Assembly: GCF_014205835.1 (NCBI RefSeq)
Contig: NZ_JACHCQ010000024.1
Span: 48,318 to 112,317, forward strand
Source of the DNA: Pedobacter sp. AK013
GTDB lineage: Bacteria; Bacteroidota; Bacteroidia; Sphingobacteriales; Sphingobacteriaceae
Length of the DNA stretch: 64,000 nucleotides
Direction: 5' to 3'
Part shown: positions 26,519-34,795 of the stretch, one piece after another
How the letters are laid out: every line of letters starts with the position of its first letter
Numbering within the stretch: the stretch's first letter is position 1
Position numbers and translations under genes: made by a program
The notes under the pieces: generated by a model
Database searches by the model: none
Told to the model about the DNA's origin: nothing
Seen by the model: only the letters and a program-made list of their open reading frames with translations

Positions 26519-27295
26519 ATGAAGATTAAACTTCTGATTACAATACTTTTATTTTCATTGCTGGTTGCCGAAAAAGCATCCGCACAAGGTTATAAGATCA
26601 AAACTATTGTTATAGATCCTGGTCACGGTGGCAGAAAACCTGGTGCTTCTGGTAATTTTTCGAAAGAAAAAGACATTTCGTTAAAGGTTGCATTAAAGTT
26701 GGGTGCATTGTTAAAAGAGGAAATGCCCAATATTAAAATAATTTTTACCCGTAAAACGGATATAGATGTTGATTTGTACAGGAGAGCAGAAATAGCGAAC
26801 GAAGCCAATGCTGATCTTTTTATATCGGTACACTGCAATTCGATGCCGCCTGGTAATAAGCACATTAAAGGGGTAGAAACATTGGTTGCAGGCTCACATC
26901 GGTTAAAAGAACAAGACGCAGCCATTCGTGAAAATGCCGATATTAAATTGGAAAAAAATTACAAAAGTAAATACGATGGCTATGATCCAAGTAATCCAAG
27001 TAGTTTTATCCTTTTATCGCTTTTAAAAAATACCTTTAGAGACAAAAGCATTAAATTTGCCAAATTAATACAAAACAGCTATATCAGCAGAGATGAGCGA
27101 TTAAGCCGTGGTGTTAAAGAACAAGGGGTTTTGGTACTGCAGCGCTGTGGTATGCCTGCCGTGTTAACAGAAGTGGGTTTTATCTCGAATACAGAGGAAG
27201 AAAAATATATTAATTCGCAAAATGGACAAAATGAGATCGCTAATTCTATTTTGGAAGCAATAAAAACATACAAAAAAAATATTGAGGTTAAATAA
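26519..27295 (+). CDS. N-acetylmuramoyl-L-alanine amidase (Amidase_3), second copy
   Basis: Paralogue of the previous gene, 258 residues, with a clean signal peptide (MKIKLLITILLFSLLVAEKASA). Zn and catalytic residues are kept: IVIDPGHGGRKPGA, KEKDISLKVALKLG, LFISVHCNSMP, and LTEVGFISNTEEE. It lacks the insert seen in the first copy. Twelve base pairs separate the two, so they are cotranscribed; the pair is probably an old tandem duplication, since the two differ at many positions. Neither has an SH3, LysM or SPOR domain. The mlaD gene follows after 168 bp. Confidence 0.93.
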   Translation: MKIKLLITILLFSLLVAEKASAQGYKIKTIVIDPGHGGRKPGASGNFSKEKDISLKVALKLGALLKEEMPNIKIIFTRKTDIDVDLYRRAEIANEANADLFISVHCNSMPPGNKHIKGVETLVAGSHRLKEQDAAIRENADIKLEKNYKSKYDGYDPSNPSSFILLSLLKNTFRDKSIKFAKLIQNSYISRDERLSRGVKEQGVLVLQRCGMPAVLTEVGFISNTEEEKYINSQNGQNEIANSILEAIKTYKKNIEVK

Positions 27296-27463
27296 GTGGC
27301 ATTATAAATGATAGTTATTTTAACTTTGAAAAAAATATAAAACAAGATACCAAACAAATAGTGCAAACTTTGTGTATTTAAAGTTTAGCACAACAAGTTA
27401 ATTACGCTCAAACAAGTGAGAAAAGAATGCTTTAGCGCTTGTAGCCATTAAATAAAAACACTC

Positions 27464-28417
27464 ATGAAGATTAAGAACGAAACCAAAGTAGGTATTTTAG
27501 CTGCATTTGCCATTGCTTTATTAATAATTGGATATAATTTTCTAAAAGGAAATTCAATTTTCTCAAATGAAACCACATTATATGCAAAGTATACCAGGGT
27601 TGATGGTTTAACAGTATCGAAACCTATCCTAATTAATGGTTATCAGATTGGCAGGGTGGCCAAATTGGAGTTGCAGACAGACGGCAGTATTATTGCTACC
27701 TTAAGTGTAAACAGCAAGTATGAAATTCCTGAAAACAGTATTGCCCGCTTAGAAGGTACTGATCTATTGGGTAGCAAGGCCATTGTAATGTCGTTAGGTA
27801 ACTCAAAAAAAATGGCTGAAGATGGTTACACCTTAAATGCTAATGTAGAAAAAGGCTTAATGGAACAGGTGCAGCCGGTTCAAAAGAAAGCCGAATTAAT
27901 TATTGGTAAAATGGATTCTATTTTGAGTAGTGTAAATTCTATCCTGAATCCGAACTTTCAGAAAAACGTTGATAAGAGTTTTAACAGTATAGCCGGCACA
28001 TTGGCCTCGTTAGAAACAACCTCTAAAAAAGTTGATGGTTTAGTGGGTTCCGAAAGTGCTCGTATTGAAGCGATCTTCAAAAATGTTGAAGGCATTACAG
28101 CTAACTTAAATAACAACAATCAAAAAATTAGCGATATTTTAACCAATATCAATACCGTTACGGATAAGTTTGCTGCTGCTAACTTTAAACAGACTTTGGA
28201 TAATGCAAACAATGCCATTGCTAACTTACAAAGTGTGATTTCGGGAATTAAAGATGGAAAAGGCAGTTTAGGATTATTATTAAACGACGATAAAATGTAT
28301 CAGAATTTAAATAATGCTTCAAAAAACCTTGATGCGCTAATGATCGATTTAAAAGCTAATCCTAAACGTTATGTACACTTCTCTGTATTTGGTGGTGGCA
28401 ATAAAAAAGACAAGTAA
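27464..28417 (+). CDS. mlaD: MlaD-family outer-membrane lipid asymmetry / MCE protein
   Basis: Periplasm-facing, membrane-anchored substrate-binding subunit of an MCE lipid transporter that moves phospholipids between membranes. The 317 residues begin with a single transmembrane helix (VGILAAFAIALLIIGYNFLKG) followed by an MCE domain (about 40-120; YTRVDGLTVSKPILINGYQIGRV), then a long alpha-helical region with coiled-coil-like heptads (about 150-280, INTVTDKFAAANFKQTLDNA). The matching permease and ATPase genes are not here, as is usual in Bacteroidota. It ends at a strong hairpin terminator. Confidence 0.9.
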   Translation: MKIKNETKVGILAAFAIALLIIGYNFLKGNSIFSNETTLYAKYTRVDGLTVSKPILINGYQIGRVAKLELQTDGSIIATLSVNSKYEIPENSIARLEGTDLLGSKAIVMSLGNSKKMAEDGYTLNANVEKGLMEQVQPVQKKAELIIGKMDSILSSVNSILNPNFQKNVDKSFNSIAGTLASLETTSKKVDGLVGSESARIEAIFKNVEGITANLNNNNQKISDILTNINTVTDKFAAANFKQTLDNANNAIANLQSVISGIKDGKGSLGLLLNDDKMYQNLNNASKNLDALMIDLKANPKRYVHFSVFGGGNKKDK

Positions 28418-28436
28418 TTTAATTTTTATAAATCTG

Positions 28437-28472
28437 AAAGCCTTGCAGTTTTAAATTGCAGGGCTTTTTTTG
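28437..28472 (+). terminator. Intrinsic terminator after mlaD
   Basis: AAAGCCTTGCA, loop, TGCAGGGCTTTTTTT: the arms pair over 10 bp with one bulge and end in seven T. Confidence 0.85.
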
Positions 28473-28482
28473 TTTTATCGTT

Positions 28483-28562
28483 CGTCATGCTGAATTTATT
28501 TCAGCTAGGCCCCGAAATAAATTACCTTCGGTGAGCTCGCTAAGGCTCGGTTCAGGGTGACG
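28483..28562. repeat. REP-type element, copy 1 (GCTGAATTTATTTCAGC)
   Basis: Contains the hairpin GCTGAATTTATTTCAGC followed by CCGAAATAAATTACCTTCGG and GTGAGCTCGC. The same element lies in the other orientation at 39341-39462, and shorter relatives at 39577-39593 and 63891-63915. Placed between mlaD and rnz. Confidence 0.75.
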
Positions 28563-28605
28563 TCTCAATATTACAGTTTAATTTTTAAAGATAATCTGAC
28601 TCGAG

Positions 28606-29514
28606 TTAAAGATGAAAAGTTCTTCCTTCTACAGCCAATTCTGTATTCTCAAAAACAGATTGAGCCTCTTCCAAAAGCATTTGTAAGGTTTTATAACGTG
28701 AAGAAAAATGGCCAATGAGTAATTTCTTTGCTCCGGTAATTTTTGCTACCTCTCCTGCTTGTAAAGCAGTTGTGTGATGTGTTTCTTTAGCTCTATCCAA
28801 TAAGTCGTGCATAAAGGTAGATTCATGATATAAGGTATCACAATCTTTTATGGTATCAAAGTAGCTTTCATCAAATAAGGTATCAGAGCAATAGGCATAA
28901 CAGCGTGGTGCATCTGCAGCTGTGGTATAATCTTCACTGCGCAAAATCTCGCCATTGGGCAGCTCCACATCAATTCCTTTTTTCAAAGCTGTATAATAAG
29001 CCATAGGTACTTCATCGGCTTTTTCTTTGATCAGTTTGCGCTGACGTTTCTTTTGCTGGAAGATAAAGCCTGTAGTGGGAATACGATGATTTAAAATAAT
29101 TGTCTTAACTGTTAAATCGCTGTTCTCGAATATCTGTACAGACTGATCGGCTTCGATTGGAAAAAACTCAATTGGATACCTCAACACTGTATCAGAATAT
29201 TTGAACTGGATTTCTAAAATTTCTAATAAAGGTTTGGGGCCAAATATCTGTATGGGTTTTAACCTACCGTTTAAATGCAAACTGGATAGCAGTCCGATTA
29301 AACCGAAGTAATGATCGCCATGTAAGTGGCTGATAAAAATATAATCGATACGGGCTGCTTTAAGGTTGAACTTGGCCAGTTGTTGTTGTGTACCCTCACC
29401 ACAATCGATCAGGTAATATTTTTCATTACAATTTAAAAGCTGTGCCGAAGGATTCCTGTTAAATACAGGAGTTGCAGAACTGCTTCCTAAAATTGTAACT
29501 TCAAATTTCATCAT
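28606..29514 (-). CDS. rnz: Ribonuclease Z
   Basis: Metallo-beta-lactamase-fold endonuclease that removes 3' trailers from pre-tRNAs. The 302 residues have TVLG-like start (EVTILGSSSATP), YFLDCGEGTQQQL, the metal motif ISHLHGDHYFGLIGLL, YCSDT with the flexible arm region, ESTF and LIGHFSSRYK; all are RNase Z landmarks, and the length fits the short prokaryotic form. It lies downstream of a STAS gene on the same strand with a hairpin in between. Confidence 0.95.
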   Translation of the reverse strand: MMKFEVTILGSSSATPVFNRNPSAQLLNCNEKYYLIDCGEGTQQQLAKFNLKAARIDYIFISHLHGDHYFGLIGLLSSLHLNGRLKPIQIFGPKPLLEILEIQFKYSDTVLRYPIEFFPIEADQSVQIFENSDLTVKTIILNHRIPTTGFIFQQKKRQRKLIKEKADEVPMAYYTALKKGIDVELPNGEILRSEDYTTAADAPRCYAYCSDTLFDESYFDTIKDCDTLYHESTFMHDLLDRAKETHHTTALQAGEVAKITGAKKLLIGHFSSRYKTLQMLLEEAQSVFENTELAVEGRTFHL

Positions 29515-29520
29515 AAGATA

Positions 29521-29555
29521 TAAAAAGCCTCGTAGATTTTTAGAAACTACGAGGC
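29521..29555 (-). terminator. Intrinsic terminator after the STAS gene
   Basis: GCCTCGTAG (29527-29535) pairs with CTACGAGGC (29547-29555); read on the minus strand it is followed by TTTTTA. It ends the STAS transcript, while rnz begins 7 bp further on. Confidence 0.8.
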
Positions 29556-29578
29556 CAGAATGTTATTTAAATATTTTG

Positions 29579-29956
29579 TTATTTAGCGCCTCTAAACTCT
29601 TTTTCCAACTCATCCATAAAGATAAAATCAGTAGCTTCTTCTATTGTATTAACAAACGTAACAGATTGAAATATGTTTGATAATTCGATAATGGACGCCA
29701 GTTCATCATTAATTCCGGTTACAATAAATAACCCTCCTGCCGATTTGCAAAGCCTGTCGCCAACCAATAAGCAGCTTAAATCCTGCGCATCATTACACTC
29801 AGTAACATGACTTAAATCAACAATTATATTTTTAAATCCCTCTGCATTGAGCAAATAGAACTCTGATTTCAAACCTGGAGCATTATCGTTTGTAAACTTA
29901 TGTTCTTCTAACTTTAAGGTTACATATTTATCGTGTTTATCTACTGAAAATTTCAT
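29579..29956 (-). CDS. STAS-domain protein (anti-sigma factor antagonist-like)
   Basis: A 125-residue single-domain protein. KNIIVDLSHVTECNDAQDLSCLLVGDRLCKS corresponds to the beta-strand and the segment with the phosphorylatable Ser of SpoIIAA-like proteins; here the position reads DLSCLLVG, so Ser is present. It would bind an anti-sigma/kinase partner, but no such gene is in the window. It lies 43 bp after purC on the same strand and is followed by a terminator. The role in Bacteroidota is undefined. Confidence 0.8.
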   Translation of the reverse strand: MKFSVDKHDKYVTLKLEEHKFTNDNAPGLKSEFYLLNAEGFKNIIVDLSHVTECNDAQDLSCLLVGDRLCKSAGGLFIVTGINDELASIIELSNIFQSVTFVNTIEEATDFIFMDELEKEFRGAK

Positions 29957-29999
29957 CTCTCTAATCTTTATTTTACTAATGTATAAATTTCTTTCGAAT

Positions 30000-30944
30000 T
30001 TAAAGTGTTTCTAATGCCTTTAAAACATTAGTTTCAATGCGGCTAGAAATTGCATCAGCTTCAGCTTTTATAAAGGTCTCTCCAACAATTTTTTCGTAAA
30101 GTTCGATGTAGCGTTCTGAAATCGAATTTACAATTTCTGGTGTCATTTCTGGAACAACCTGTCCATCTTTTCCCTGGAAGCCATTTTCAATTAGCCATTT
30201 CCTTACAAACTCTTTTGAGAGTTGTTTTTGTGGCTCATCTGCATTTTGGCGTTCCTGATATCCATCAGCATAAAAATAACGTGAAGAATCAGGTGTATGA
30301 ATTTCGTCGATTAAATAAATTACACCATCGGCTGAGCCAAATTCATATTTCGTATCCACCAGGATTAATCCACTTTTTGCTGCAATCTCAGTTCCACGTT
30401 GGTATAATGCATAAGTGTATTCTTCTAATTTTTCATAATCAGCTATGGGAACAATACCTTTTGCTAAAATATCTTCTTTTGAAATGTCTTCATCATGGCC
30501 TACCGATGCTTTGGTGGTTGGTGTAATAATAGGTTGAGGTAGTTTATCGTTTTCTTTCAACCCATCTGGCAAAGAAACTCCGCAAACTGAACGCTTACCG
30601 CTGCTGTATTCGCGCCAGGCATGACCGGCTAAATAACCTCTGATAACCATTTCTACTTTAAATGGTTCACAGATACGGCCAATGGTAACCATTGGATCTG
30701 GAACGTCTAAAACCCAGTTAGGGACAATATCTTGAGTCGCTGCTAAAAATTTAGCCGCAATTTGGTTTAACACCTGCCCCTTAAAAGGAATAGCTTCAGG
30801 TAATACCACATCAAAAGCAGAAATACGGTCAGACACCACCATTACCATAAACTGGTTGGCTATAGTGTATACATCGCGGACTTTACCCTTGTAAAAATTA
30901 CTTTGATTCGGGAAATTGAAATGAGTTTCTTTTAGTGCTTTCAT
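30000..30944 (-). CDS. purC: Phosphoribosylaminoimidazole-succinocarboxamide synthase
   Basis: ATP-dependent enzyme that joins aspartate to CAIR to form SAICAR in purine synthesis. The 314-residue sequence shows YKGKVRDVYTI (N-terminal nucleotide site), SDRISAFDVVLPEAIPFKGQVLNQI, EMVIRGYLAGHAWREYSSG and LVDTKYEFG...LIDEIHTPDSSRY, all PurC signatures. Length fits the longer bacterial/plant-like form. Upstream lies an inverted heptad array and then phoH on the same strand. Confidence 0.97.
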   Translation of the reverse strand: MKALKETHFNFPNQSNFYKGKVRDVYTIANQFMVMVVSDRISAFDVVLPEAIPFKGQVLNQIAAKFLAATQDIVPNWVLDVPDPMVTIGRICEPFKVEMVIRGYLAGHAWREYSSGKRSVCGVSLPDGLKENDKLPQPIITPTTKASVGHDEDISKEDILAKGIVPIADYEKLEEYTYALYQRGTEIAAKSGLILVDTKYEFGSADGVIYLIDEIHTPDSSRYFYADGYQERQNADEPQKQLSKEFVRKWLIENGFQGKDGQVVPEMTPEIVNSISERYIELYEKIVGETFIKAEADAISSRIETNVLKALETL

Positions 30945-30974
30945 GAGGGCATAAAAATAGGAAAAAAGTTGGGA

Positions 30975-31045
30975 AGTCGGAAAGTCTTTAGTCCATAGTC
31001 TATAGTCGATTTAGACTCAAGACTATAGACTACCGACTCAGGACT
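30975..31045. repeat. Heptad-phased inverted array (AGTC x5 / GACT x5)
   Basis: AGTC starts at 30975, 30983, 30990, 30997 and 31004; GACT starts at 31014, 31021, 31028, 31035 and 31042. Steps are 8,7,7,7 and then 7,7,7,7. The halves are reverse complements in register, so the whole can fold into one long hairpin. It lies in the 104-bp gap between phoH (ends 31049) and purC (starts 30944), both minus strand. Confidence 0.85.
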
Positions 31046-31048
31046 CTT

Positions 31049-32008
31049 CTACTGAATATCGCCGTAAGCTTTCAAGATATCTTTCACCAGTTTATGTCTT
31101 ACAACATCTTCACCGCTTAAGTAAATAATATCGATTCCTTTAATATCTTCTAAAATCCTCAATCCGTTAAATAATCCAGACATCTGTTTTTTAGGTAAAT
31201 CGATCTGTGTAACATCTCCTGTAACGATAAATTTAGCCGTAGGCCCCATACGGGTTAAAAACATTTTTAACTGCATATCTGTGGCATTTTGGGCCTCATC
31301 TAAAATCACAAAACAATTATCTAAGGTACGCCCGCGCATAAATGCTAAGGGTGCAATTTCTATCGTACGGTTTTCGATGTAGAATTTCAATTTCTCAGCA
31401 GGGATCATATCGTCCAATGCATCATACAGCGGGCGTAAATATGGATCGATTTTTTCCTTTAAATCGCCTGGTAAGAAACCAAGGTTCTCCCCTGCTTCAA
31501 CTGCCGGTCGGGTTAAAATAATCCGCTTAATTTCTTTGTTCTTTAATGCTCTAACCGCTAGCGCTACAGCGGTATACGTTTTTCCGGTTCCGGCTGGGCC
31601 AATGGCAAATAGAATGTCGTTTTTAGCAATACTGCTCACCATTTTGCGCTGATTGGCAGTTCTTGCCTTTACCAATAAACCGTTAGTACCAAAAACAATT
31701 ACCTCGCCTCCGCCTCCGGTAGGTTGTTCAGCATCTTTTTTTGCAACACCAGCCGCCTTTGCTCCCAGTATAGATTCGACATCGTTATTGGTAAGTGAGC
31801 TATATTTTTCGAGGTGTGCAATAAGCTGGTTAAACTTATCCTCAAAAGTCTTAAGTTCCTGTTCATCACCGAGAACCTTAATGTCACTACCTCTCGCTAC
31901 CAGTTTCAACTTCGCGAAAGCACCTTTAATCATTTCGTAATTCTCGTTGTTCGGCCCCCAAAAGTGAGCAGGATTTACGGTATCCAGAGTTAATTTTAAT
32001 TCGTTCAA
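31049..32008 (-). CDS. phoH: PhoH family protein (ATPase/helicase, RNA-related)
   Basis: Cytoplasmic P-loop ATPase of 319 residues. The Walker A is FAIGPAGTGKTYTAVALAV, Walker B FVILDEAQNATDMQLK, and TRMGPTAKFIVTGDVTQIDLP is the family signature. The start is a TTG at 32008; this is needed because the N-terminal LTLDTVNPAHFWGPNN segment is conserved in Bacteroidota PhoH and the next Met is 25 residues in. The function of PhoH is debated; RNA unwinding or RNase coupling is likely. It is divergent from the SAM hydrolase-like gene. Confidence 0.94.
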   Translation of the reverse strand: MNELKLTLDTVNPAHFWGPNNENYEMIKGAFAKLKLVARGSDIKVLGDEQELKTFEDKFNQLIAHLEKYSSLTNNDVESILGAKAAGVAKKDAEQPTGGGGEVIVFGTNGLLVKARTANQRKMVSSIAKNDILFAIGPAGTGKTYTAVALAVRALKNKEIKRIILTRPAVEAGENLGFLPGDLKEKIDPYLRPLYDALDDMIPAEKLKFYIENRTIEIAPLAFMRGRTLDNCFVILDEAQNATDMQLKMFLTRMGPTAKFIVTGDVTQIDLPKKQMSGLFNGLRILEDIKGIDIIYLSGEDVVRHKLVKDILKAYGDIQ

Positions 32009-32111
32009 ACTGTAGTATTTTAAAAAGTTATCGGGGTATATTAATTAAAATTTGAATATTTGCAGACGCTTAGGCCTGTACACAAGAATAAGCAATAATA
32101 ATGAATTTTTA

Positions 32112-32891
32112 ATGGGGATAATTACTTTAACAACAGATTTAGGTTCAAAAGATTTTTACCAGAGTGCCCTTAAAGGTAGTCTGTTGAGTCTTATGCCTAA
32201 TGTTAATTTAGTTGATATTACCCACGAGGTTCCATCATTCAATATTTCGTACGCTGCCTTTGTTCTAAAAAACGCTTATCCTTATTTTCCAAAGAATACC
32301 GTACACTTAATTGGTATCGATTCTGTTTATAGCGAAAACACCAAATACATTGCTATAAAGCATCGTGATCACTTTTTTGTTGGGGCTGATAACGGTATTT
32401 TCTCCCTTCTTTTTGATGATATCCCTGAAGATGTGGTAGAGCTGAATATTATGCAGGATTTAAAATATCTGCACTTCCCTCTGGTTGATATTTTTGTTAA
32501 AGCAGCAACGCACCTGGCTAAAGGTGGTAAACTGAAAGACATTGGTTTACCTGTATCAGAAATTGAGCAGAAGATGCTTTTACACCCTGTAATCGAACGG
32601 GATGTGATTCGTGGAAGTGTGGTATATATTGATACTTTTTGCAATGTAATTACCAATATAACCAAAGACCTTTTTACCAAAATACAGAAGAACAGAGATT
32701 TTACTTTGCACTTTAGAAAAAGTGAAACCATTACCCAACTGAGCTGGCACTATAACGAAGTGCAGGAAGGTGAAAAACTTTGCCTGTTCGGTATTAGTAA
32801 CCATCTGGAAATTGCCATTAATAAAGGCAAAGCAAGTGGTTTATTGGGTTTGCACTTAGGTGATATTGTGCGGGTAGAATTTCATCCTTAA
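32112..32891 (+). CDS. SAM hydrolase/SAM-dependent halogenase family protein (DUF62)
   Basis: A 259-residue protein, start chosen at the ATG at 32112 so that it begins MGIITLTTDLGSKDFYQS, the family's typical N-terminus with the catalytic Asp in TTDLG. HLIGIDSVYS, FFVGADNGIFSLL and FCNVITNITKDLF also fit. Most members hydrolyse S-adenosyl-L-methionine to adenosine and methionine with hydroxide as nucleophile; a few use halide. The residues that define the halogenase loop are not obvious here, so hydrolase is the safer reading. An upstream TTG at 32052 is unlikely. Confidence 0.88.
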   Translation: MGIITLTTDLGSKDFYQSALKGSLLSLMPNVNLVDITHEVPSFNISYAAFVLKNAYPYFPKNTVHLIGIDSVYSENTKYIAIKHRDHFFVGADNGIFSLLFDDIPEDVVELNIMQDLKYLHFPLVDIFVKAATHLAKGGKLKDIGLPVSEIEQKMLLHPVIERDVIRGSVVYIDTFCNVITNITKDLFTKIQKNRDFTLHFRKSETITQLSWHYNEVQEGEKLCLFGISNHLEIAINKGKASGLLGLHLGDIVRVEFHP

Positions 32892-32900
32892 GAAGGATCA

Positions 32901-33032
32901 GTAGTTCATTGGCTCAATGGTTCATTTGTCATGGTGCCTAAACAAACTAATTGCAGACTATTTTTATGCACTCGCAATGATGAAAAACGGAATAGCCACT
33001 TTGCAAACCAATGAACTAATGGCTAATGAACC
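32901..33032. repeat. Inverted repeat with ATGAAC units
   Basis: GTTCATTGGCTCAATGGTTC on the left (32903 onward) faces ATGAACTAATGGCTAATGAA on the right (33011 onward), separated by about 85 bp. Units recur every 7-8 bp. Same style as the arrays near 48600 and 31000. Confidence 0.6.
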
Positions 33033-33071
33033 AACCAAAACAACTTCCATCCTTTTCACGTTTATATCCAC

Positions 33072-33590
33072 ATGAAGAACTATTTTTACCTGCTCCCGAT
33101 TATTTTGTTAGCCTTTCAAACTTATGCTCAACAAGATACCACCGCCTACGCTGCGCAACGTGCGAAGATAAATTCGTTACTTGCAGAAAGAAGCACCAAA
33201 TTTGGTCAGTATGATGAAAGTTTAAATCAGCGAACCGGAATATTTGGTTGGCAAACCAAACGTGATATTAAAAATTCCAATGAAATTCTTCGTCAGGTGG
33301 TTTTAACGGATAATAACATTTTCAAAGAACTGAAAGTATTAATGGATTATAAAGATCTGCAGAACCAGCAGAAAGTAGCCGTGGCAGATAATTCGCAACA
33401 ACGTATTGAGGCTTACATGGGTACCATTAAAAAACTTCAGGACCAAAATGTGCAACTTAAAGAAGATTTAGATAAAAAGAATAAAGGAAGTTTATCAACC
33501 TACATCATCGTATTTCTGATTTTAATAATGGGAGGTGGGTTTTATTTCTTTAATAAAAAACTACAACGATATGAGAAAAGGACTGTTTAA
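33072..33590 (+). CDS. Secreted/membrane coiled-coil protein of unknown function
   Basis: A 172-residue protein with a signal peptide (MKNYFYLLPIILLAFQTYAQ), a charged helical middle predicted as coiled coil (about 100-135; TIKKLQDQNVQLKEDLDKKN) and a single C-terminal transmembrane helix (STYIIVFLILIMGGGFYFF) with a short basic tail. It is therefore an inner-membrane protein with a periplasmic stalk, or the reverse. I do not recognise the family. Its last 20 bases overlap the 48-residue gene downstream. Confidence 0.75.
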   Translation: MKNYFYLLPIILLAFQTYAQQDTTAYAAQRAKINSLLAERSTKFGQYDESLNQRTGIFGWQTKRDIKNSNEILRQVVLTDNNIFKELKVLMDYKDLQNQQKVAVADNSQQRIEAYMGTIKKLQDQNVQLKEDLDKKNKGSLSTYIIVFLILIMGGGFYFFNKKLQRYEKRTV

Positions 33591-33717
33591 AATCCTAGCG
33601 AAGATAAACAAGGCCATCTTGCCTAGTTTGTATAAAAAAGACCCAAATAAGCTCACTTCTTTCCAGAAGGTTATATTGGGTTATCGGTATTGGGTATTAA
33701 CAAATGCGTTGGACTAG
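33571..33717 (+). CDS. Conserved 48-residue basic protein
   Basis: Starts at the ATG at 33571, overlapping the previous gene by 20 bp in another frame. The 48 residues (MRKGLFKILAKINKAILPSL..., ending in RYWVLTNALD) are basic and helical, with an invariant-looking end. From memory, close relatives occur in many Bacteroidota, where some are mis-annotated as SsrA-binding proteins; that is not a true SmpB. The overlap and the clean stop before a terminator support it as a real gene. No function is known to me. Confidence 0.7.
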   Translation: MRKGLFKILAKINKAILPSLYKKDPNKLTSFQKVILGYRYWVLTNALD

Positions 33718-33724
33718 TTTATAA

Positions 33725-33758
33725 AAACCTTGCAGGTTTTGAAAAACATGCAAGGTTT
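33725..33758. terminator. Bidirectional terminator between the small gene and serA
   Basis: AAACCTTGCA (33725-33734) and TGCAAGGTTT (33749-33758), 10-bp perfect arms. Read on the minus strand it is followed by TTTATAAAC, which suits serA as well as the plus-strand gene. Confidence 0.75.
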
Positions 33759-33767
33759 AAAACATTG

Positions 33768-34718
33768 TTATTTCTTAAAATGCTCGATAATTAAGGTTGC
33801 CAATTCTGTACCAATACGTTCTTGTGCTTCGTTGGTTGAAGCTCCAATATGTGGTGTTAGGGAGATTTTAGGGTGTGTTAAAATTTCTGCCAATGGTGTT
33901 GGTTCGTTATCGAAAACATCTAAGCCAGCGAAAGAAACTTTACCAGAATTTAAGGCTTCAATTAAAGCTGGTTCATCAATTGTACCACCGCGAGAACAGT
34001 TTACAATACCTACCCCGTTTTTCATCTTCGCAAACTCTTCTGTACCTAAAATCGGTTTGTCGGCAAATGGAGTGTGTAAACTAAAGAAATCACTTCCTGT
34101 AATTACTTCGTCTAATGTAACTGTTTTAATTGGAATACTTACTGATTTACCGCCCTGGAATTCTAAAATAATTTCAGATTCTGATGGATATAAATCGTAA
34201 GCCAATACATTCATACCTAGCCCTAAAGCCACTTTTGCTGTAGCGCGACCAATACGACCAAAGCCAATAATACCAATGGTTTTACCACTTAATTCAGTTC
34301 CTTTAGCATAAGCTTTTTTAAGGTTATTGAATTGCGTAGCACCTTCAACAGGCATTTTACGGTTAGCATCCTGTAAAAATCTGATACCGGTGAATAAGTG
34401 AGAAAATACCAATTCAGCAACTGATAATGAAGAGGCAGCTGGAGTATTTACAACTGCAATCCCTTGACTACGTGCATACTCCACGTCGATATTATCCATG
34501 CCTACGCCACCTCTACCAATTAATTTGATATTTGGAACGGCATCGATTAACTCTTTTCTAACTTTTGTTGCACTACGAACGGTAATGGCATCATAGTTTT
34601 TTAAGGCTTCGGCTAATTTATCCTGAGGAATAGTTTCTGTATCAACCTGGAAACCTGCTTTTTCTAATAATTCTTTTCCGATCGGATCAATCCCATCGTT
34701 TGCTAATATCTTAATCAT
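33768..34718 (-). CDS. serA: D-3-phosphoglycerate dehydrogenase (short form)
   Basis: NAD-dependent oxidation of 3-phosphoglycerate, the first step of serine synthesis. The 316 residues hold the Rossmann motif TIGIIGFGRIGRATAKVALGL, GRGGVGMDNID, and the catalytic Arg/Glu/His set (NCSRGGTIDEPAL, NEPTPL, LTPHIGASTNEAQ). It ends soon after the HIG block, so the ACT regulatory domain of long SerA is absent and serine feedback is unlikely by that route. serC lies 77 bp upstream on the same strand, so the two make up the serine pathway pair. Confidence 0.95.
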   Translation of the reverse strand: MIKILANDGIDPIGKELLEKAGFQVDTETIPQDKLAEALKNYDAITVRSATKVRKELIDAVPNIKLIGRGGVGMDNIDVEYARSQGIAVVNTPAASSLSVAELVFSHLFTGIRFLQDANRKMPVEGATQFNNLKKAYAKGTELSGKTIGIIGFGRIGRATAKVALGLGMNVLAYDLYPSESEIILEFQGGKSVSIPIKTVTLDEVITGSDFFSLHTPFADKPILGTEEFAKMKNGVGIVNCSRGGTIDEPALIEALNSGKVSFAGLDVFDNEPTPLAEILTHPKISLTPHIGASTNEAQERIGTELATLIIEHFKK

Positions 34719-34729
34719 TGTATATATGA

Positions 34730-34790
34730 TTGCACAGATCTACTTGATTACACTGATTAAGCAATCGCAGTATTCATCTGTGGTTAAAAT
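34730..34790. repeat. CACAGAT / GATTACAC-type intergenic repeat
   Basis: The serC-serA gap has TTGCACAGAT, GATTACACTGATTA and ATCTGTGGTTAAAATTT; the first and last can pair. Similar words occur at 43530-43550 (GATTACACGGATTA) and 45236-45255 (AACCACAGATAGGCACAGAT). Typical extragenic filler repeats of this lineage. Confidence 0.5.
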
Positions 34791-34795
34791 TTAAA

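Noticed and set aside
30975..31045. Heptad array read as a CRISPR or tandem repeat
   Set aside because: Unit is only 7 bp with free bases between, halves are inverted, and there are no spacers or cas genes.
33026..33214. Plus-strand frame overlapping the coiled-coil protein's N-terminus
   Set aside because: Shadow of the gene at 33072 in another frame and with no signal peptide or motif.
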